Assembly (NCBI GenBank): GCA_030550775.1 | Contig: JAUQOS010000007.1 | Span: forward strand, 1 to 50,988 | Reading direction: 5' to 3' | DNA from: Armatimonadota bacterium | Lineage (GTDB): Bacteria; Armatimonadota; Fimbriimonadia; Fimbriimonadales; GBS-DC | Length of the DNA: 50,988 nt | Part shown: one piece after another, positions 41,557 through 50,134 of the stretch | How positions within the stretch are numbered: the first letter of the stretch is position 1 | Layout: every line of letters begins with the position of its first letter | The notes under the pieces: model-generated | What the model saw: only the letters and a program-made list of their open reading frames with translations | Told to the model about the DNA's origin: nothing | Databases searched by the model: none | Position numbers and translations under genes: made by a program

Positions 41557-42234
41557 ATGAAACCAATCGACACACTTCGGCAATACAAGGAGCGGGAGCG
41601 CGAGGGTTTTACCATTGAGGAGCTTGTGGCAATTGCCAACAGCCTGCTGGAGCAGTGGGCGCCGATTCAGCCGCGCTATAAGGTAGTGCCTTTCCCCGAT
41701 GTGCGCACGGTGCGCTTTTACACCGCGCATCGCCTGATTGACCCACCAACGCGCCGTCGGGGCAATCGCGTACTGTACGACTATCACCACCTTCTCCAAC
41801 TGGTGACTCTCAAGACGCTCCAGGCGCAGTACATCCCGTTGCGCGCTGTTCGACGCATGATGGAAGGCAAAACTGATGAGGAGCTGGAGCAACTGATTAA
41901 CTCCGTGCTGGAGCAGCGTTCGGATGTAGTGCTAGCACGTCAGATGGGCGAAGCAGCCAAAAGCATGGTGGCAGAGACTGCCGTCGTACACGCGCCTACA
42001 GCTCGTCCTGTGGAAGCGCCTTACCCGCAACCCCATCCCGTTCATCAGTTTGTGCTGTCCAGCTGGGCAGTGCTAACGGTTGACCCTGAGGCAGCGCGCC
42101 GAGCGAATATCACCGAAATCAACCGGATCGCCGACATGGTGCGCCTGAGCCTGCAAAAGGCGTACCACGAGGCTGAAGGTGGCGAAGCCGCCTTCGAGAG
42201 TCGAACCAAAACACGCCCGCGAAGCAGTAGATGA
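41557..42234 (+). CDS. MerR family transcriptional regulator
   Basis: A 225-residue regulator. A winged HTH of the MerR type covers about residues 45-112: [20 protein letters not shown] then a recognition/wing region [20 protein letters not shown] and [10 protein letters not shown]. The N-terminal 40 residues and the C-terminal part (about 125-225, Pro/His-rich then helical) are not family-conserved, and no Cys-based metal site is visible, so it is probably not a metal sensor. Its own operator precedes it. The TGA overlaps the ATG of the phosphorylase gene, coupling regulator and enzyme. Confidence 0.82.
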   Translation: MKPIDTLRQYKEREREGFTIEELVAIANSLLEQWAPIQPRYKVVPFPDVRTVRFYTAHRLIDPPTRRRGNRVLYDYHHLLQLVTLKTLQAQYIPLRAVRRMMEGKTDEELEQLINSVLEQRSDVVLARQMGEAAKSMVAETAVVHAPTARPVEAPYPQPHPVHQFVLSSWAVLTVDPEAARRANITEINRIADMVRLSLQKAYHEAEGGEAAFESRTKTRPRSSR

Positions 42235-42962
42235 TGCAAACTGCGATTATAGGCGGCACAGGAGTGCAGCAGCTGCCCGGCTGGGAGCATCGCGCAGAGC
42301 ATGCCTGTGGAGAAGGCGTGTACATCTACGAGGGGACGCTGCACGGGGTGCCAGCACTCCTGTTGCCCCGCCACTCCAAGGGACACAAAGTGCCCCCCCA
42401 CCGCATCCCCCACGCACGCCACATCCGCCTCCTGCGCGAGCGGGGCGTGCAAGCAGTGTTAGCCACTGCCGCCGTTGGCTCCCTGCGTCCCGACTGGACA
42501 CCCGGCACGCTGGTGGTGCTCAGCGACTTTCTGGACTTCCTACGCACCGTACATACCCTGTACGACGAGGAAGTAGTGCACACTGACTTCACGGAGCCGT
42601 TCTCGCCCTTGCTGCGCGAGGCTTTGTTGCGTGCGGCGCAGCAATTGGGCATTGCGGTGCAATCGACAGGGGTGTATGTGTGCGCCCCGGGTCCGCGCTA
42701 TGAGACCCCAGCGGAGATCCGAATGTTTCGGCAGTTAGGCGGCGATGTGATTGGGATGACGGTGGTGCCCGAAGCAATCTTGTGCAGGGAAGCAGGGATA
42801 CACTATGCTGCAGTGGCGGTGGTCACCAACTTGGGCGCAGGGCTAAGCGGTCAGCCTCTGACCCATGAAGAGGTGGAACTGGTAATGCAGCAAGCCACGA
42901 CCACCCTTGGGGAGTGGTTCGGGCGCACGCTGCGCCTGCTCCAAGCCACACCGATGGGCTAA
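42231..42962 (+). CDS. MTAP/PNP family nucleoside phosphorylase
   Basis: A 243-residue member of the 5'-methylthioadenosine phosphorylase/purine nucleoside phosphorylase family, cleaving a purine (thio)nucleoside with phosphate in methionine or purine salvage. Motifs: [10 protein letters not shown] at the N-terminus, phosphate-binding [27 protein letters not shown] and the [15 protein letters not shown] helix. The exact substrate (MTA, methylthioinosine or inosine) is not decided. Coupled to the MerR gene by an ATGATG overlap, so the ligand of that regulator may be a nucleoside. Slightly shorter than typical MTAP (about 260-290). Confidence 0.85.
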   Translation: MMQTAIIGGTGVQQLPGWEHRAEHACGEGVYIYEGTLHGVPALLLPRHSKGHKVPPHRIPHARHIRLLRERGVQAVLATAAVGSLRPDWTPGTLVVLSDFLDFLRTVHTLYDEEVVHTDFTEPFSPLLREALLRAAQQLGIAVQSTGVYVCAPGPRYETPAEIRMFRQLGGDVIGMTVVPEAILCREAGIHYAAVAVVTNLGAGLSGQPLTHEEVELVMQQATTTLGEWFGRTLRLLQATPMG

Positions 42963-42967
42963 ACCGA

Positions 42968-42994
42968 ACGCCCTTCCCGCCAAGGGAAGGGCGT
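42968..42994. terminator. Bidirectional hairpin terminator
   Basis: ACGCCCTTCCC-GCCAA-GGGAAGGGCGT, an 11-bp stem between the convergent phosphorylase and beta-propeller genes, with TTCGGTTT following on the minus strand. Confidence 0.6.
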
Positions 42995-43000
42995 GGATGA

Positions 43001-44752
43001 TTACCGAAGCGGTATCGCGGCGATTGTGCCTCCCGAGCTAGCGTCGCGTCGTGCTGCCACCAAGCAGTAGCTGCTCTGGCGGTTGCCTGTGAACAGCATG
43101 CCCTGCAGATAGTCAGAGCCGAGGCGCATTGTATCAGCTTGGTATTCGAGGCGGTTGTACGGGTTTTCCAAAGTCACGACGCGGAACAGCGCTTGGGGGT
43201 TGTTAGCGTCGCGCTGGAGCTGTCCTAACACATACACGTAGGTGGCTTGGCGGTCTTGCCGACGCATAATCCCTACGCTGGCCCGTGCCAACGGCACATC
43301 GCCGAAAAGGCGCTGTGGGTAGTGCGGCAGAATCACGCCTGTGCGTGTGTTAAGTGCATAGAGCATCCCTGAGCGCGTTAGAAACACTCCCACTTCACGC
43401 TCGGTGGAGGTTGCTACAGGGGAAACGATATCTTCAGGCAGCATGCGCCGCCACACTTGAGTCAGCTGCTCAGGGTGCAGCCCATGCACTTCGCGTGTGC
43501 CCACGCGCGCCAGCAACACGCGCCCTTGCATACCCACTGCCAGTCCTTGCACAGGCTGCATGGCGATGCGCCGCGCCGTGCGCAAGTTGCCCGTTAGCAA
43601 GTCTACTTGTACCACCCAGCCTTGCTGCGTGCCCGCATACACCACGCGCCCCGACGCCACCAAGTTCGAAGTGATGCTCCCATAGGTCGCGGGGATGGGG
43701 GCGCTCTGTCCTGTGCGCATGCCGTTCTCGGCAATAGCGTGGATGCGTCCGTCGCTACCTGCTACGTATAGTCGCCCATTAGCCACCACAGGCTCCACAT
43801 CCAGACGGGGCTGCACCCCCGCAGGAAAGCTTACGGACACCCAAGCATTCTGCGCCCCCGCCAACACCATCGGCACATCAATGCGCACCAGCTGGTTGTT
43901 CGCCCCTACAAACCAGCCGTTGCCCAGCCCGATGCTGAAGCCTGCTGGCACAAAGTTGCGCAGCACGTGCGGATACCAGCGCGCCTCGTTGCCCAAAGTG
44001 CCCCCTTGGGTCGCTTCCACGGCATCGCGCGTGTAGCCAATCCTCGTTTCGTTGCGCGAAGTATCGTAATACATCCACACGAGCCGCCCTTGATGGAGGA
44101 TCGGCATCACCCGCTGCTCGCGTTCCACACCGCCCGACCAAGCGCGCGAAGGCACCCGCGCTTGACGCACCACGCCTGCCACAAACTCTCCCAGCAGCTG
44201 GCGTGTAGCGTTGTCGCTGGTTTGGGCAATAAGCGTTGCCCACGCACCGTCGGTCGGCACACTACTGGCAGGGGGGCGCAGGCGCAGCAAATAGCGCATG
44301 CTACTGCCAGGATCAATCAGACTGCCTACGCCATTCGCTAAGGGGCTGCCAGATACTTGTCCATTGCCCAAGCGATCCTCAAACAAGTCTACCTGCCACG
44401 AGGGGGTCTCAATCTCAAAGCGAGAGATGGCAAAAGTCAGGTTATCCCAGCCGTTGCCCATGTTGGTCAGGCGCACGCGGAAGATAGCGTCCTGCCCTTG
44501 AGGGACAGCCATCGCTGTCGGGCTTTCTAACTGCCATTGCCAACGGATTAGCTTACCTACGCGCACTTGGGCATCGCTCGAGAGCGCCACCACCTGATTA
44601 TTCACGCTAACACTGGCGCGCAGCTGGAAGGTTGTGCCCGCCCACAGCATCCCTGTAGGTGTGCGTGGCGGCATGGGGTTTGTTGGAGTGTCTGCGATGC
44701 TTATGCTCACTAATGCAACTAATGCCCACACAACGCCCCACAGTCGTCCCAT
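43001..44752 (-). CDS. Secreted beta-propeller-like (PQQ-type repeat) protein
   Basis: A 583-residue exported protein with a signal peptide (MGRLWGVVWALVALVSISIA, cleavage near residue 24). Residues of about 30-200 form a beta-sandwich stretch reminiscent of an NPCBM/CARDB-like accessory region (FRVRLTNMGNGWDNLTFAIS). From about 205 onward repeated beta-strands with GRLYVAGSDGRIHAIAENG, GRVVYAGTQQGWVVQVDLLT and GMLYALNTRTGVI match PQQ-type propeller blades, which usually mediate binding. No catalytic motif is evident. ATG at 44752 (fourth Met of the track) follows GGAGG by 9 nt. The cargo or partner is unknown. Confidence 0.75.
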   Translation of the reverse strand: MGRLWGVVWALVALVSISIADTPTNPMPPRTPTGMLWAGTTFQLRASVSVNNQVVALSSDAQVRVGKLIRWQWQLESPTAMAVPQGQDAIFRVRLTNMGNGWDNLTFAISRFEIETPSWQVDLFEDRLGNGQVSGSPLANGVGSLIDPGSSMRYLLRLRPPASSVPTDGAWATLIAQTSDNATRQLLGEFVAGVVRQARVPSRAWSGGVEREQRVMPILHQGRLVWMYYDTSRNETRIGYTRDAVEATQGGTLGNEARWYPHVLRNFVPAGFSIGLGNGWFVGANNQLVRIDVPMVLAGAQNAWVSVSFPAGVQPRLDVEPVVANGRLYVAGSDGRIHAIAENGMRTGQSAPIPATYGSITSNLVASGRVVYAGTQQGWVVQVDLLTGNLRTARRIAMQPVQGLAVGMQGRVLLARVGTREVHGLHPEQLTQVWRRMLPEDIVSPVATSTEREVGVFLTRSGMLYALNTRTGVILPHYPQRLFGDVPLARASVGIMRRQDRQATYVYVLGQLQRDANNPQALFRVVTLENPYNRLEYQADTMRLGSDYLQGMLFTGNRQSSYCLVAARRDASSGGTIAAIPLR

Positions 44753-44761
44753 CGGTCGCAT

Positions 44762-44960
44762 CCTCCCGACGGGAACTGTTCCACAAGGGGCGTCGTCTGA
44801 GGCAGGTAGAGATGAGGGGAAACGGGGCGCACGGAGTCAATAGGCAGGACGAAACAGTTTCGTGAGCCATCCGAAACTGCCTGCGCATGGAACGCTTCGC
44901 CCAGCAGCATGACACCGTGCGCCGCGTGAAGACTAGCGACGCGTCCGCGCAGCAACTTCC
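44762..44960 (-). promoter_or_regulatory. Structured leader upstream of the secreted propeller gene
   Basis: About 200 nt without a credible gene. The minus strand contains CAGTTTCG-GATGGCTCA-CGAAACTG (8-bp stem, about 44852-44876) overlapped by an alternative hairpin CGAAAC-TGTTTCG, so two mutually exclusive folds are possible. This resembles an attenuator or riboswitch layout, but I recognise no class. Confidence 0.35.
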
Positions 44961-45039
44961 GTGCCAAAACGCCTCAGGAGCCTATAAAAAGCATTGCTTC
45001 AAGAATTCCTCAAGCAGCTGATGGCTACGAAGAACTCAG

Positions 45040-45175
45040 GCGGCTGAAGCCACTCCTTTGCAAACGAAGCCCGCCTATGCGGGCTAAAGCGTAGCATCGG
45101 CGTCTCGTCGGCGAACAGGAGCCGACGCAGGTCGGCTTCGCTCGCACAGGAACGGATTGAGCCGTCCATTTCTTA
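45040..45175 (+). repeat. Palindromic dispersed repeat R2, copy b
   Basis: Second R2 copy: GCCCGCCTATGCGGGC, GCCGACGCAGGTCGGC and CGCACAGGAACGGATTGAGC match copy a. Its left arm (AGGCGGCTGAAGCCACTCCT) and the reverse complement of its right arm are similar over about 38 nt, so the whole element can fold into one long hairpin. It occupies most of the gap after ppa. Confidence 0.65.
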
Positions 45176-45185
45176 GACAGCCTTT

Positions 45186-45722
45186 TCAGTGCGACTCGCC
45201 GTAGTGCGCCATGAAACGCGCGTGCGCCTGCAAGACAATCTCATGCGCATATGCCGAGCCATACCAGCCCAACATGGCGGTGGGCTTGTCCTCCAGCTCC
45301 TTATACACCTCGAAAAAGTGTTGTACCTCGCGCAGCGTGTGCTTGCGCAGGTCGGTGAGTTCGTTGACTTCTTCGAAGCGGGGGTCGTGATAGGGCACCG
45401 CGATGATTTTCTCGTCGCGTCCTTTCTCATCCTGCATCACCAGCACGCCCAGCGGTTGCGCCATCACCACGCAACCCGTGAAGCTGGGGTCGGTAGTAAT
45501 CACCAGCGCGTCAATCGCGTCGCCATCCTCCGAAAGCGTTTGCGGGATAAAGCCATAGTCGCCAGGATAGTGAACGGGCGAGTAGAGCACGCGATCAAGC
45601 CGAAACACGCCGTACTTGGGATCGTATTCAATTTTGTTGCGCGTGCCTTTAGGGATTTCCACCACCACAGGCACTACGCGCGGTGCCTCATCGCCCCACG
45701 GCAGGTGATACAGGTTTACCAT
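45186..45722 (-). CDS. ppa: Inorganic pyrophosphatase (family I)
   Basis: A 178-residue soluble family I pyrophosphatase hydrolysing PPi to phosphate, which pulls biosynthetic reactions forward. Active-site motifs are EIPKGTRNKIEYDPKYG near the N-terminus, HYPGDYGFIPQT and the metal signature EDGDAIDALV, with the C-terminal Lys-rich segment shortened. ATG at 45722 has GAGAGG 5 nt upstream and lies 9 nt after argG, so the two are co-transcribed: argininosuccinate synthase releases PPi, which gives the pairing an obvious logic. Confidence 0.96.
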   Translation of the reverse strand: MVNLYHLPWGDEAPRVVPVVVEIPKGTRNKIEYDPKYGVFRLDRVLYSPVHYPGDYGFIPQTLSEDGDAIDALVITTDPSFTGCVVMAQPLGVLVMQDEKGRDEKIIAVPYHDPRFEEVNELTDLRKHTLREVQHFFEVYKELEDKPTAMLGWYGSAYAHEIVLQAHARFMAHYGESH

Positions 45723-45731
45723 CGTACCCTC

Positions 45732-46934
45732 TCACGCTCCATAGCGTTGTTTGAGTTGATAGTAAAGCCGTGCGGGCAAGCCATGCGCCTTGACCGCCCC
45801 GCTCATCTCCGATTGATCGAAAGTTTTGTCATCGAACGAGGCGAGTGCGGCATCGTAGAGTGCCCAACGACTCTCGCGTCCGATCACGCTGGCGCTACCC
45901 TTGAATAACCGCAGCCATACCTTGCCCGACACACGCTCTTGTACCTTGTTGATAAACGCCTCCAGCGACTCTTTGAAGGGATCTAGCCACAGCCCCGCGT
46001 AAACCAGTTCCGCCCACGCACGGTCGGCTTCCGCCTTGAAGCGCAATTCATCGCGCGTACACACGAGCGCCTCCAGGGCGCGGTGCGCCGTTAGCAAGGT
46101 CACAGCAGCGGGGCACTCGTAGTTCTCGCGCACCTTGAGACCAATCATACGGTCTTCCATCATATCGATGCGCCCGACGCCGTGGTCGCCCGCTAACTGG
46201 TTGAGATACTCAATCAGCGCAAGCGGCGCCATCGGTTGCCCATCAATGGCAACAGGAACCCCCTCCTCGAAGGTCAACTCAATCACCTGTGGTGCGAAAT
46301 GCGCCTCTTGCGGGCTGCGCGTCCATTTGAAAATCTCCTCGGGCGGAGCGTGGCTGGGATCCTCAAGGCGTCCACCCTCGATAGAACGCCCCCACAGATT
46401 CTCGTCGATGCTCCAGATTTTTTCGCTGCTTTGGTGGATGGGCACGCCGCGGGCGCGAGCGTATTCAATTTCCTCGGAGCGGGTCATGTTGCGCTCGCGC
46501 ATGGGGGCAATGATGGGCACATCGGGCATCAGCGTGCGCAGCATAAACTCTATGCGGAATTGGTCGTTGCCTTTGCCAGTGCAGCCGTGTGCGAAGGCGT
46601 CTACGCGAGGCAAGGAGCGTGCCACTTCTACGGCTTTGCGGGCAATCAGTGGGCGAGCAAGTGCTGTGCTGAGCGGGTAGCCCTCGTAGTCGGCGTTCGC
46701 CTTGACGGCAGGCATGCAATAATCGCGAGCGAACTCCGCACGGGCATCCACCGTGTAGTGCTCGGTACCCAAAATCTTGGCGCGTTCGGCAGCATCTGCG
46801 AGATCCTCGCGCGGCTGCCCGACATCAACGGTCACGGTCACCACATGCTCAAAACCGTACTCCTCTCGCAGCAACGGAATACAAACGGTGGTGTCTAAAC
46901 CACCAGAGTACACCAACACAACTGTCTTGCCCAT
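45732..46934 (-). CDS. argG: Argininosuccinate synthase
   Basis: A 400-residue ArgG, joining citrulline and aspartate with ATP cleavage to AMP and PPi in arginine synthesis. The N-terminal PP-loop AYSGGLDT-like LVYSGGLDTTVCI, the aspartate/citrulline site THGCTGKGNDQ-like AHGCTGKGNDQFR, and EYARARGVPI are conserved; length is normal. TATACT ends 10 nt before the ATG with no Shine-Dalgarno, so the mRNA is probably leaderless. It lies 39 nt after the Nudix gene but has its own promoter, and is followed by ppa. Confidence 0.96.
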   Translation of the reverse strand: MGKTVVLVYSGGLDTTVCIPLLREEYGFEHVVTVTVDVGQPREDLADAAERAKILGTEHYTVDARAEFARDYCMPAVKANADYEGYPLSTALARPLIARKAVEVARSLPRVDAFAHGCTGKGNDQFRIEFMLRTLMPDVPIIAPMRERNMTRSEEIEYARARGVPIHQSSEKIWSIDENLWGRSIEGGRLEDPSHAPPEEIFKWTRSPQEAHFAPQVIELTFEEGVPVAIDGQPMAPLALIEYLNQLAGDHGVGRIDMMEDRMIGLKVRENYECPAAVTLLTAHRALEALVCTRDELRFKAEADRAWAELVYAGLWLDPFKESLEAFINKVQERVSGKVWLRLFKGSASVIGRESRWALYDAALASFDDKTFDQSEMSGAVKAHGLPARLYYQLKQRYGA

Positions 46935-46944
46935 GGGTGCATAG

Positions 46945-46950
46945 AGTATA
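46945..46950 (-). promoter_or_regulatory. -10 box TATACT of argG-ppa
   Basis: GGTATACT on the minus strand, 10 nt before the argG ATG. Confidence 0.45.
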
Positions 46951-46973
46951 CCTTTCCTGAGCAGGAGATAGGG

Positions 46974-47516
46974 TTAGTGTCGTTCCAGCAGGCGTAAGGT
47001 CATCAACAAACCCGCGATAGTTTTGGAGTCTTTGATTTGTCCTTGCAAAATCATTGTTTCCACTTCGCGCAAGGGGGTAGGCACGAGTTCTACGAGTTCA
47101 TCTTCATCCAGTTGCTGCGGGGCGGGCACTAAATCTTCGGCAAGATACACATGCAGCACCTCTTGCGAATAGCCAGGTGCAAGGTACTGACTGAACAGTT
47201 TGCGCAGCTGGCGGGCAGTGTAGCCCGTTTCCTCTTCCAGTTCGCGGCGGGCGCAGGCGTCGGGGGGTTCGTCAGGCTCTAAGGTGCCTGCGGGGATTTC
47301 CAGCAAGGTCTCGCCCACCGCTTGGCGGTATTGGCGAATCAGCAATACAGTGTCGGTGTTCAGCAACGGCACGATGGCAACCGCCCCGCGATGTTCCACG
47401 ATTTCGCGGCGTGTGGTGCGTCCGTTAGGCAGGCGCACGGTGTCAATGCGCAGCGTCACCACGCGCCCCCGATAGATGATATGGCTTTCAATCAGTTCCT
47501 CTTTGAGCCGCATCAT
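46974..47516 (-). CDS. Nudix hydrolase, ADP-ribose pyrophosphatase type
   Basis: A 180-residue ADP-ribose pyrophosphatase-like Nudix protein (cytoplasmic; ADP-ribose to AMP plus ribose 5-phosphate). The Nudix box matches GX5EX7REUXEEXGU exactly: GTLEPDEPPDACARRELEEE then TGY. The preceding IRQYRQAVGETLLEIPAG is typical of the NudF branch. Adjacent ATGs at 47516 and 47513 are both possible; the second is better spaced from GAGGTG. The track start at 47567 overlaps the upstream ABC gene, whose stop is 8 nt before ATG 47516. Confidence 0.88.
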   Translation of the reverse strand: MMRLKEELIESHIIYRGRVVTLRIDTVRLPNGRTTRREIVEHRGAVAIVPLLNTDTVLLIRQYRQAVGETLLEIPAGTLEPDEPPDACARRELEEETGYTARQLRKLFSQYLAPGYSQEVLHVYLAEDLVPAPQQLDEDELVELVPTPLREVETMILQGQIKDSKTIAGLLMTLRLLERH

Positions 47517-47524
47517 GCACCTCG

Positions 47525-48391
47525 CTAATGTTTGCGTGTGCGGGCTTTGAGCCGATACCACTGCCAAGCGTCCTCTAAGGTTGGGGGTTGCACACAGATG
47601 GCGCGGATGTTGCCGTAGCCCTCCTGCAGCAGGCGCAGGGCAAGGCTGTCATCGGCGTGTAGACGAAGGCGATAACCGTTGGGCAAAGATTCAACACGCA
47701 CTTCCACGCCACTCAGCCCCTCCAGAATCGGCTCGGGGTCCGCTGCCTCAATTTCGAGCGTGGTAGCATCCTGTTCGGCAAGCAGGCGTTCGGGGGCGTC
47801 GTCGGCAATCAAGCGTCCTTCGTCGAGCATCAGCACGCGGTCGGCGCGTTCGGCGATGGCGGGGTCGCGCGTGGTAAACAGCACAGCAGCTCCGAAGCGG
47901 CAGCGTTCGTCCAGCTCCTGCCATAGGCGACGGCGACGCTCAAAATCTGCTCCTGCAAATGGTTCATCCAGCAGGTATAGTGGCGCATGCTGCACCAGCG
48001 CGCCACCGACGCGCAGCATGTGGCGTTGCCCTTCCGAGAGCACGGTCAGGGGCGCATCCATCTGTTCGCCCAGCCCTAGCAGTTCCAGCATATAAATCGC
48101 CCGGGTCCACGAGTGGGCATAGCGCTTGAGAAAGTTGGCAGGTGTGGTCTGGCGCAGCGCGCGCCCTTCAGGGAGGGGGGGCATCTCAGCAAAGTCGGCA
48201 ATCTCCAGCCGTCCGCCCTCCAGCGCAACCTCACCTGCGAGCAACGCCAACAGTAGGCTCTTGCCCGCGCCCGACGGACCAAACACCGCCACTAACTCCC
48301 CGCGCGCTACTACAAAACGCATCGGCTGGATAGCCACGCCTCCGTGGGCTGCCGACTCAATGGCGTCCGCTCGCAGCACGACGCGCTCCAT
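47525..48391 (-). CDS. ABC transporter ATP-binding protein of the exosortase locus
   Basis: A 288-residue ABC ATPase with Walker A GPSGAGKS, a slightly atypical signature LSEGQRHML, Walker B LYLLDEPFAGAD and an H-loop position replaced by TTRDPA (Thr-Thr-Arg where many ATPases have Ser-His), so turnover may be modified. The C-terminal about 70 residues form an accessory domain. It begins 2 nt after EpsI, in one operon with the exosortase, but no permease is adjacent; its partner is unknown. Confidence 0.82.
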   Translation of the reverse strand: MERVVLRADAIESAAHGGVAIQPMRFVVARGELVAVFGPSGAGKSLLLALLAGEVALEGGRLEIADFAEMPPLPEGRALRQTTPANFLKRYAHSWTRAIYMLELLGLGEQMDAPLTVLSEGQRHMLRVGGALVQHAPLYLLDEPFAGADFERRRRLWQELDERCRFGAAVLFTTRDPAIAERADRVLMLDEGRLIADDAPERLLAEQDATTLEIEAADPEPILEGLSGVEVRVESLPNGYRLRLHADDSLALRLLQEGYGNIRAICVQPPTLEDAWQWYRLKARTRKH

Positions 48392-48393
48392 GC

Positions 48394-49224
48394 TCAGCGC
48401 ACCACTTCAGGGTTAGTTTGTGCCATCGCGTTCAGCGCCTGCTCGGCAAAGTGCTGGATGCGCTTGCGATCGTTCTCCGCGTTGCCAGTGGAGGTCATTA
48501 GGAACCGCACAAAGTAGGCGCGTTGTTGATCCATTCCCGTAAGGCGTGCCAGTAGCAACAGAATGCGGGCAGTGGAAGTGTCAGGGCGGTACCCCATCGG
48601 CGTGGAGTAAAAGTAAATGCCTACCGCCTCGCGCCTCGAGCCGTCCAGCGAAAGCAGGCGCACGAACCGAGCGGGAATTTGCCTGTTACCAACGGTGAGG
48701 GTAATCTCTTGGTTTTCCACAAACTCCCAGTTTTGCACGCGGAAACACACTTGTGGGTTGTGGAACGCGCCTGTGTGCGAACCGCCAATGATTGATAGGT
48801 CTGCTTGAGTGCCATCGCCGCTGACATAGATGCGGGCAATGTACTCATCGGGTTTCAACTCGTTGAGTGCCGCCTCAGATATTGGGTATTCGTACAGCAT
48901 CGTCCAATCGCCTAGCGTCTGGGGCACTTTGGCAAGCGTCTGCCCCTCAGCAACAGGGGCAGGACGCGGCATAAACTGAATCGCTAGCACCAGCGCGATG
49001 GTGAGCGTCATGAGGACGCTAATGGGTGCCCCAAACCGTTTCCAGTCCATCGGGGGGGCAGGGCGCGGCTGGATGGCTTTGGGAGTGTTGAGTGGCTCGT
49101 CGGTCGTCGGCGCGGATGCTACAGAGCTTTCCACCGGTGCGGAAGCCGACGCTACGGTTTCGCCGTTGGTAGGCGCATGGGGTTCGGTCATCAGTTCCTC
49201 AGGTTTGGTTTTCATCTCTTCCAT
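48394..49224 (-). CDS. EpsI/exosortase-associated protein (DUF3485)
   Basis: A 276-residue protein with a disordered Pro/Ala/Glu-rich N-terminus (about 1-60), one membrane segment (about 69-86, ISVLMTLTIALVLAIQFM) and a periplasmic EpsI domain recognised by VPQTLGDWTM, the HNPQVCFRVQNWEFVE stretch and the late YFYSTPMGYRPD. EpsI proteins partner exosortases in envelope or exopolysaccharide biogenesis. ATG at 49224 follows GAGGTG by 6 nt and overlaps the exosortase stop by 13 nt; ATG at 49215 (ATGA overlap) is an alternative. Confidence 0.85.
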   Translation of the reverse strand: MEEMKTKPEELMTEPHAPTNGETVASASAPVESSVASAPTTDEPLNTPKAIQPRPAPPMDWKRFGAPISVLMTLTIALVLAIQFMPRPAPVAEGQTLAKVPQTLGDWTMLYEYPISEAALNELKPDEYIARIYVSGDGTQADLSIIGGSHTGAFHNPQVCFRVQNWEFVENQEITLTVGNRQIPARFVRLLSLDGSRREAVGIYFYSTPMGYRPDTSTARILLLLARLTGMDQQRAYFVRFLMTSTGNAENDRKRIQHFAEQALNAMAQTNPEVVR

Positions 49225-50120
49225 CCTAACCACCTCGCCAGCAGAAAGAGCGAGACAAACGGGATGAGAATCTCCAACGCGCCCGTGGTGGGAATCGTCA
49301 CCTCTCCGAAGAGCGGTAGGTTCAGCGGATAGCCCTCATGGGCGATTTTCGCTGCCTCGGGACCATAGTGATGCCCCACGATTCCAATCAGGGCAATCCG
49401 AAGCCCGTTGGAGATAATCGCTATCGGGAACAAAGCAATCGGCAAGATTAACTTTTTCCACAGCGGCATGTCAACAATGGTAAAGAAGAACAGAATAAAA
49501 GTCAGCAGTGCGATGGTGACCTTGAAGCCGCTGCATTCCACGCCCACATGCAGTTCATAGCCCGAAGGCATCATAAAGGTCACTTGGCTGGTTTGTAGGA
49601 TGTTATAGAAGGGTTTTAGCATTGCGATGGCAACTTCGGTTGACCATACTTTGATGGGGTTCGTGATCTCGTCGAACACGACGGAAGGCATCGGCATCAT
49701 TAGGTAGAGGAAGAGCAGAGGATACAGCAGAACCCGCGTGATTTGAGGCCCCCAAAGCAGCAAGCTGCCCGCAATCAAAAACAAAGGAAACGCCATGCTG
49801 GAAACCCAGCTGGAGTAGCCCCAGTGCCCCAGCAAGTGGATGCCCATCGCTACGAAATAGACGGGGATGCCCCACCATGAGGGGCGCGCTTGAAGTTGCA
49901 GGAGCCGCTCGCGGCGCATCCAAATCATTACCAGCGCCAGCGGCGGCACCAGATATGCATACGAATAATAACCTTGCTCGTCGCCCCAGCGCGGTAGCCA
50001 GTACCACTGGATTACCTCACGGTAGGCGTATAGCAACAACGCGAGGAAACCTACTACAACCCCCAGCAGAATCGGCTGTGGGCGCGGCAACTTGCGCAAC
50101 TCCAATAACAGTTGATCCAT
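49212..50120 (-). CDS. Exosortase
   Basis: A 302-residue polytopic membrane transpeptidase of the exosortase/archaeosortase family, which cleaves C-terminal sorting signals of exported proteins and anchors them. About eight membrane helices. Catalytic residues are seen as Cys in VGVECSGFK, Arg in ISNGLRIAL and His in GIVGHHYG. The subfamily (XrtA, XrtX and so on) is not resolved. No PEP-CTERM-type substrate is encoded in this window. It lies in one operon with a GtrA protein and a UbiA enzyme upstream, and EpsI and an ABC ATPase downstream. Confidence 0.9.
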   Translation of the reverse strand: MDQLLLELRKLPRPQPILLGVVVGFLALLLYAYREVIQWYWLPRWGDEQGYYSYAYLVPPLALVMIWMRRERLLQLQARPSWWGIPVYFVAMGIHLLGHWGYSSWVSSMAFPLFLIAGSLLLWGPQITRVLLYPLLFLYLMMPMPSVVFDEITNPIKVWSTEVAIAMLKPFYNILQTSQVTFMMPSGYELHVGVECSGFKVTIALLTFILFFFTIVDMPLWKKLILPIALFPIAIISNGLRIALIGIVGHHYGPEAAKIAHEGYPLNLPLFGEVTIPTTGALEILIPFVSLFLLARWLGWKR

Positions 50121-50134
50121 AGTCCTTCCTCCTG

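Noticed and set aside
44719-44967. 82-residue ORF upstream of the propeller gene
   Set aside because: No domain, poor start context and overlap with the next gene; the leader hairpins explain the region better.
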